From Dermacentor variabilis (Eukaryota; Arthropoda; Arachnida; Ixodida; Ixodidae): a stretch of 64,000 bases of DNA. Below are positions 58,194-64,000 of the stretch, piece by piece. Under the pieces are notes generated by a model. That model did not search any database. It was given only the letters and a program-made list of their open reading frames with translations, and was not told the origin of the DNA. Both the position numbers and the translations under genes were made by a program. The DNA lies in the NCBI RefSeq assembly GCF_050947875.1, contig NC_134569.1, positions 37,866,277 through 37,930,276 on the forward strand, written 5' to 3'. Positions within the stretch are counted from its first letter, which is position 1. Each line of letters opens with the position of its first letter.

Positions 58194-59915
58194 CCCAGGA
58201 TGCAGAAGCAAATAGCAGCGCTCGCGGCGAGAAGTTGCGGCGCTCTGAGGCCTTTTCAGCTAGAAGCTCCGAACTCCTGTTGCAATGAGCGACTTTAATG
58301 TGCTTGTCTGCTGTCGCAAAGCTATCGGCAGCGACGTAACGTCCAGGAAATCATTTCGGGCCTTCTATTTTTCGCCGAGATGAGTGGAGCAAAAGAACGA
58401 AGTTTTGATAAGTGTTTTGTTTAACATAACAAATTCGCTGTTTTGGTCGGCAGCGCTACTGCATTTCAGAACTCTTACAAATGTCAAAAGAGGCTGTGTA
58501 GTTTCCTTTTCGGGGTTGCGGCTACGGCCTCTCATAAATCCTTGAGTACGGCATCATCGTCACGATTGAGCCAAGCTGCTGTCGTCTTATTTTATTAGGT
58601 TAACGTGGAATATACAGTGCGTGTACTGGAGACGATGTTTCACACTGAGCTGCTATCGTTTAAATTTGTGCCGTGGCAACGTCCTTTCGTCTTTTCTAGC
58701 ATGCCGTTCGGTGCGATTGTGCGGCGCTGTCTTCGACATTTAAAATGCAAATGGACTTTCGGTATGTAATTTACTTTGGATACACGTGAGGTAAGCTTTA
58801 CAGGAGGTTCTAGGCCCTCGACATGTAGGACATATGTAGGACCACAACATACAAAATAGCGAATGGTGTGCAGTGTGGTTGCAATGCCGTTCGCAAGATA
58901 CAAATCAGGCATTTCACATACATTCCATTTCCAAATTCCTGAGAAGCAAACGATATTTTGCAACCGCGGATGCAATGCGATGCTGCGTACTCTCTTCTTT
59001 TGCGCACTGAAGGAGCTTAGGGAACCGATGAAAGTTGTAGTCTGCAGACGTGAAAGTGTGAGCGATGAACGCTTTACTGAATTGCAGGATTACATCAATA
59101 TTATTTTGTGCCGTTTCCACTGTCCACTGTTGCCATGACTCGTCAAGCGTCATGCCGAACAAGTCAGTTTGTAAGAGCATTTCTGAGTAACATCTGGCTG
59201 TGGCTATTGGGTGCCACCACATGGTGCTATCTTGGGTATTAAGAACGTGAATTCCAGGCGTTACTCAGCCTCGTTCCTTTTATAGCAGCACTGAATAAAA
59301 ATGGTTCACATTTGTGAATATCAGAGCATAGGCAGCTCTAAATGACTGCTGTTTCACAGTCGCGGTAACTAGTGGCTGACGAGCGAGATGTAATATTGAG
59401 CAAAACTGTAAAACGTTAAACTTACCTCACGAAGGAAGGATGCGCTATCTTCTGTGGTGCCTCCAGCACCTTTTTAGCTAGGCAGGCTATTTGGAGCATT
59501 TTAAACGGCACGAACTGTGCGAGATAAAACTTGGGAAAGCGCAGCTTGTTAGGGTTGCTCCACCGCAGCACAGCTGTATGCGCAGAGGTGCACCCTTTAC
59601 AGGCTAGCGGCCTCAAACTAGTAATACCAATCACTCACTCCGGTTAAACACACTTCCATCGCTTTGGGCGATTATCATTGCCACATTTAAAGCGAAGTTC
59701 TCTTTTTTTCTTCAACCAGATTTAAGAGATGCAGCGACAACACACAATGCTACTGCCGAGGGATCAATGAATGCTTACGGAGGATGTAGAAGCCACACAT
59801 TTGACTGGTCGACGGGGTTGCCCCTCTCCTGCAACGCACTTAGTCATGCAACTGCCCTCTGCTCATTCGCATCAATTGCCCCTCTGACAAGAGGACTGCT
59901 TTGCTAATGGCCGCC
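58194..59915. other. No gene recognised
   Basis: An orphan 102-codon minus-strand frame (59222-58914, containing MTLDESWQQWTVETAQNNID) looks protein-like but matches no family I know and has no splice or start support. The rest is unclassified repeat-like DNA. Confidence 0.35.
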
Positions 59916-60360
59916 TCAGGTCAGAGCCATTGAGAAATAGTCCTCGACGGTGCCTTGTATCTGCTTTCCCGATTTGCGTCTAGTGACGGCAACTGTCGGA
60001 TGGGGCTGCGGACAGCGTTCGCTCCAACGTTTGGCGGCTGGCTCAAGCAGCCCTTGTCGCGGAGGGACGGCAATTGTTGCAAAAGTAGCGCGTGACACAG
60101 CAATGCTCATTGCCCGTATTGCTTGTTCACCCTTCTGTACCATCCGCACTATGACTCCATTTTTCACTTCACTTTGACGTCGTTATAATAAAACGAGATG
60201 TAACGAAACCATGCATATAACTAAGTAAATTAAGTTTCCCTTGATGTACCTATAGAGATCCATGTATTTAATATCTCGCTTTAACAAAGTGAAACTGTCC
60301 TGCCAATGGATATAACGAACTAGATTCGTTATAGATTCGTATAACGAACTAGATTCGATC
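59916..60360 (-). repeat. Possible pogo/Tigger-derived remnant
   Basis: The minus frame at 60167-59916 ends GTVEDYFSMALT, like the C-terminal tail (TTIxDFF) of Tigger transposases. Beyond it, 60180-60360 has ATAACGAACTAGATTCG repeats like pogo subterminal sequence. No TIR end is definable here. Confidence 0.3.
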
Positions 60361-60466
60361 AGCTGGAGGTGATCGCGGGGTCCACGGCGCGGCCTAAGAG
60401 TTTCTCACCATAAAACCTAGAGGGAAATCTGGCGCCACCGTCTATGAGAGTTTCCTAAGGCGCGCT

Positions 60467-60528
60467 GTGGGGGGGGGGGGGGGCGCCATGGGAATGACTA
60501 TGGAGGAAGGAAAGTTTCCTTCCTCCAT
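60467..60528. repeat. Poly-G tract and 14-bp hairpin
   Basis: Fourteen G residues lie at about 60470-60483. ATGGAGGAAGGAAA (60500-60513) pairs perfectly with TTTCCTTCCTCCAT (60515-60528). Confidence 0.85.
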
Positions 60529-61269
60529 GGAAATGATCAGAAATGACGGTATGTGTAAGAGTCTACTAGACTGGGAGAGTGGGTCAAACGATGGCTCCGC
60601 GCTGAGGCATTCTTTATTGAAAATCCAGATGGCGACACCGTCGCCTTCTTCTGAACGCCACGGCCGGCAGCGTCGGAGCGCGCCGAACAGAAGCACGTCC
60701 GCGCTCGAACGCAGCGTTGCAGTTGCGCTCGAGCGTGAGCACAATCAGATTGATCGCTTTTGTTGCTTTCCTTTTTAAACCTTATGTACGTATTTTCACT
60801 GCGTCGTGTGGGACGAAATTCAAGGCTCATATTGCGAAGAAATATGGTTCATGTACAGGAATGGTGCTGACGAGGTACAGGAATAAATGAACTGTGTGAC
60901 CTATATAGGTGTTAAATAAAAATTTGTAAACCGCCGTTTTCTGCTTTCTCAAGGCGATACATTGAATACTAACAAAGTTTCCCCGATGCCCCAATAACGG
61001 CAGAAATGTGACATATAGAGAGAATGTAGGCCACATTATTTGTTACGTGCAGCACTTCCTTTTTTAGGTTGTGTTTTGAAAATATTTACCGCATAGCCGT
61101 TCTTTCCCTATTTTTATGCGTCATACGCCAGAGCCGTAGTTCGTTTTCCAGGTCCACTGGGTGAATAAAGCGAAACACATTGTTTATATTTGCTTGAAAA
61201 AGGAAGCATGTTATCGGCTGTCTATGTCTTCGAGCTCGCGCAGGTTTCCATTTTCACATGCCTGCAATG
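60529..61269. other. No gene recognised
   Basis: I see no domain, exon border or repeat family that I can support. Confidence 0.35.
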
Positions 61270-61680
61270 TCAATGACGGTTGAACTGAGAGCGGGGGCGT
61301 TCTCTTTGATGACCGGCCTTCATTTTTTGCATGTGAGGCCGTTCTCCTCCGCGTGGGCTGCTCGCGTGTGGGCTGCTCGTTGAGGTACTCCGGAAGATAC
61401 GGCAACATTGCGAGTACTCAGACCGAAGCGCAGGCTTTCCGTGTTGTGTAGATACTTCCTGACCTGCAATGGTATGCACATAATGCTTCAGTATATACTT
61501 TGAACCAAAGTGCAGTTCACAAATAGAGTCGGTGGCTTCCAAAGGGCCGATCGGTGCGGTGAAGATTGAGCTCCCGCACCCGGCGCCTTTCTTCATCTTT
61601 AGGGACTCCGAAGAGCGAGAGTTCCGCCTGACCTTTCAATTTGTTGTATGCGGTTTTGCCACCCACTACAAAACAGTAGT
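61270..61680 (-). pseudogene. Decayed THAP domain
   Basis: On the minus strand, C-F-V-V-G-G-K-T-A-Y is followed by GQAELSLFGVPKDEERRRV and ELNLHRTDRP. After a one-base frame break comes DSICELHFGSKYILKHYVHT. The Pro of FGVPK and the final CELHF (Cys and His of the zinc site) are THAP hallmarks; the second Cys of the first pair is Gly here. With that loss and the frame break it is unlikely to work. It may come from a THAP-bearing transposase. It is not close to the THAP exon at 2754 in sequence. Confidence 0.6.
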
Positions 61681-62853
61681 TCTTTCACCGAGGTTTGCTC
61701 ATCCTCTCATCCTTCGAACACTCTGCCAAGTCGCCGAATTACCAGACAAACTATAGACATATGCGAGGGGAGTGTGCGCGCGTGTACATCGTTACAAGGA
61801 GCACTGCGGCGTAAGCGGTCGATTTCAATATGCCGTTTCGTCTGCGAAGCAGCTCCTTCCTGCTACTGCCGGCAGGTGGCGACACAAGTCTGGGCCAGGG
61901 CCGGCTTTTCAGACGCCATTTTTCCAATAGGCGAAAACAGTTTCTCATTTGTGTCTTAAAAAACAGGCGACTAATCATACAAATTGTTATACTAAACGAA
62001 GTCGACAACAAAATGCGATCGTTGTGCAAAATTTGAGTACAAACAGTGCAGCTGTGAGTTCAAAATCTTTTTTTGAACACGCGCAGCCAACTATTCAAAG
62101 CCCTGTATGTGTCTGCGAGGCTTGTGTTGGCTGGTAAGAGGCTTCGTCTAAAACGTGGATATGGCTACACAAATAACGCATTCTTAAAGTAAAATCTTCA
62201 TAAAATGTTTCCATTCACGCATATTACATCTTCACTCACCTACAGTGCATGACCAAGCGAAGAAAAGCAAGAACAGACGACAAACTGTTTCAAAGTGAGC
62301 GCAAATCTTGTCGTCTGTCCTCCAACTTTAGCGGCCCGCTCATACTTTTTACGCATCATATAACTCTACATGCAATAACAAGTTCTCATAGTTAAACAAA
62401 ACATGTTTTTGTATAATAATAAAGTTAAAATAGCTTTTTACGGGATGTTTTAGTAGAAAATGAATCATTGTGACAGACAGAATGGTGCTTGCTAGGCGCG
62501 TCTTCAAGGTGTCCTGGCTCTCCGAGAAAGATGCCAATCCAAAACCACAATATACCGGCATTCGCATGCATACCACAGCGCAGCAGCGCCAGATTTCCCT
62601 CTAGGTAATATGGTGAGAAACTCTATGTGCACGGCTGCAGTGCATTCACTTCTCTCTTTCTCCGCGGCGCGGCACGCAGGCAGCCGCAGCTGTGCCTGGG
62701 CCCCAATGTCGGCCGACGCGATCTCGGGTGTCATGCCCACGACTTGCCTGCGCGAGCCGCGCCACGCTGCGCCGCTACGCGCGGCGGTGCAATATATTTG
62801 TGCATAGACTTCTCTCCCTGCGGCGCGCAGCGCGGGTTTGCAGCTGATCGTGC
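61681..62853. other. No gene recognised
   Basis: Mixed sequence without supported genes. 62240-62330 carries partly self-complementary AGACGACAA / TTGTCGTCT sequence. Confidence 0.3.
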
Positions 62854-62891
62854 CCTCCGAGATCGCATTGACACAAGTGCGATCTCGGAGG
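62854..62891. repeat. Perfect 14-bp hairpin
   Basis: CCTCCGAGATCGCA at 62854-62867 pairs with TGCGATCTCGGAGG at 62878-62891, with a 10-bp loop. Confidence 0.85.
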
Positions 62892-62969
62892 CCAGGAGCC
62901 GGCCGAGCCAAGCCGGCGCGGCGAAGTTCGCTTGCTTCCTCAATCACACCGCGAAGCACAGTGCTTTGT

Positions 62970-63299
62970 GTGACGTGCTGCTCGACTACGACAAGCTGTG
63001 TGGAAAGCGGAAGCGAAAGGCCGTCACAATGGAACAGAAGGCAGCTAACTAAAGGTTGTCGCCTCAGGTGCTAAGAAGTCGCGTGTTGCACAAGCCGAAG
63101 ATTCCTTTGTTCTTTTATTCATATTTCATCGCATGCGTGGCCGTGTAGCGGTTCCGCCGGCTGCAAAGCTCTATCCTTATTTCCATGTTTACATTGGGAA
63201 GATATTGCAGTAAATGACGATAATGGATATAACGAAGTAACGGATATAACGCAGTAATTTCGGCTCCTCTTTCAAATTCGTTATAACGAGGTTCGAGTG
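62970..63299 (+). mobile_element. 3' end of a pogo/Tigger-like remnant
   Basis: At 63000-63050 the plus strand encodes CGKRKRKAVTMEQKAAN before a stop, like the N-terminus of Tigger transposases (KRKRxxLTxEQK). About 240 bp further, CGTTATAACGAGGTTCGAGTG ends at 63299 before TA, a pogo-type TIR (compare TATAATCGAGGTTCCACTG at 31937). ATATAACGAAG/ATATAACGCAG subterminal repeats lie between. The element is internally deleted; I cannot place its left end. Confidence 0.55.
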
Positions 63300-63301
63300 T
63301 A

Positions 63302-64000
63302 GTGAAGAAATGGTAAAGAAACTCAGCGTGATACATAAAGGACAAAGAAAAGAGCTGATTAACAAGAGAGAACAACACACGTGTTTGGCAACGTAACAAA
63401 ATCTATCTTAAAATATGCGTCTAGATAACATAATTTCAAGGTTCGCAACAAAGCGGAGGGTTTTGCAACATGGTTGTCACCTGATATATGTATAAAATAG
63501 GCCCCTGATATCTCAAGTGTCTTCTTATTTCTATACTTTGACTGTGCTTTTACAGACAACGTCAGTACTTTTCGTTCAACTATAAATTAGAAGAAGCGTG
63601 ACAATTCGAAGTAGCTTTGTGGTTTCCTTAGGCTGCTCACTTACGCGCGAGTACGGCAGATGTGCTACTCTGCAGTGGACGTGTAGCAGATGAGAAGCTA
63701 AGGATTTGATTCGGAAAGAAAGAAGTGTGACCGAAAAGTCGGTTTGCAGCGTTCCCCACCTGCATGGCGCGTCGCATCCGCCGAAGTCGACGGTAGACAT
63801 GATTAAATGTGCTTCTTATACAAAAAAGAAGCGAAAAAGAAAGTGCAACTGTGCACAAGAGGAACGTATACGTAAGGAGGAATACAATGACACCTTGGTA
63901 GCGTGAGGCCAAGGCGCAGTTTACATTATTCCCGTTTTCTGCGGAGAGGGCTTCATTGTTGAGAGAGGCTAGCGTTTGTATGACTACGTAGGAGAGCACT
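63302..64000. other. No gene recognised to the window end
   Basis: A minus-strand frame (63999-63637) includes a hydrophobic stretch (VFLLTYTFLLCTVALSFSLL), but has no start, splice or family support. I leave it unannotated. Confidence 0.35.

Noticed and set aside
63637..63999. Minus-strand 120-codon frame with a hydrophobic segment
   Set aside because: No recognisable family, start context or splice sites, and it is cut off by the window edge.

Overview
The window looks like nuclear DNA from an arachnid, most probably an ixodid (hard) tick. The genes are split by introns with GT/AG borders, and the space between and inside them is packed with degenerate transposable elements. These include RTE-type and other LINEs, pogo/Tigger-like DNA transposons, tRNA-derived SINEs that I recall as typical of ticks, a Ty3/Gypsy fragment and many (AT)n/(AC)n microsatellites. 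The tick assignment is inference from repeat content and gene structure. No search was run.

Layout. 1-7.4 kb is gene-poor: a ~1.5 kb inverted minisatellite (886-2405), a THAP-domain exon on the minus strand (2754-2910), and a hairpin/microsatellite cluster (5560-5799). 7.4-10.0 kb holds the first two exons of a minus-strand gene resembling long-chain acyl-CoA synthetases. The rest of that gene would lie left of the window or was not found. 11134-11832 (-) is an intact single-exon mitochondrial ribosomal protein S7. Head-to-head with it, 12858-35377 (+) is PRRC1, rebuilt here from seven phase-compatible exons (416 codons plus stop). PRRC1 introns contain a LINE remnant (20.1-21.3 kb) and a 4.0 kb pogo-like transposon that landed inside a SINE (27930-31955).

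35.4-42.3 kb is intergenic and repeat-rich, with a 1.9 kb pogo-like non-autonomous element carrying nested insertions. 42361-43428 (-) is a complete three-exon NDUFA2 (97 aa). 327 bp away and divergent, a plus-strand gene starts at 43756. Its exons (43756-44087, 45099-45298, 55116-55407) encode a type II membrane protein whose outer part resembles a GH18 chitinase fold but has Lys where the catalytic Glu should be; it is unfinished at the window edge or beyond. Its 9.8 kb second intron holds a higher-order tandem array (45943-48678) and an RTE LINE with an intact 992-codon ORF (49597-52575). From 55.6 kb to the end there are TE remnants: a truncated Gypsy element (gag, protease, one LTR), pogo-like remnants and a decayed THAP domain.

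The recognisable host genes are housekeeping genes: mitochondrial translation (mRpS7), respiratory complex I (NDUFA2), secretory traffic or PKA-associated (PRRC1) and, tentatively, fatty-acid activation. The two divergent pairs suggest shared promoters (11833-12857 and 43429-43755). I see no operon, CRISPR array or intact structural RNA gene.
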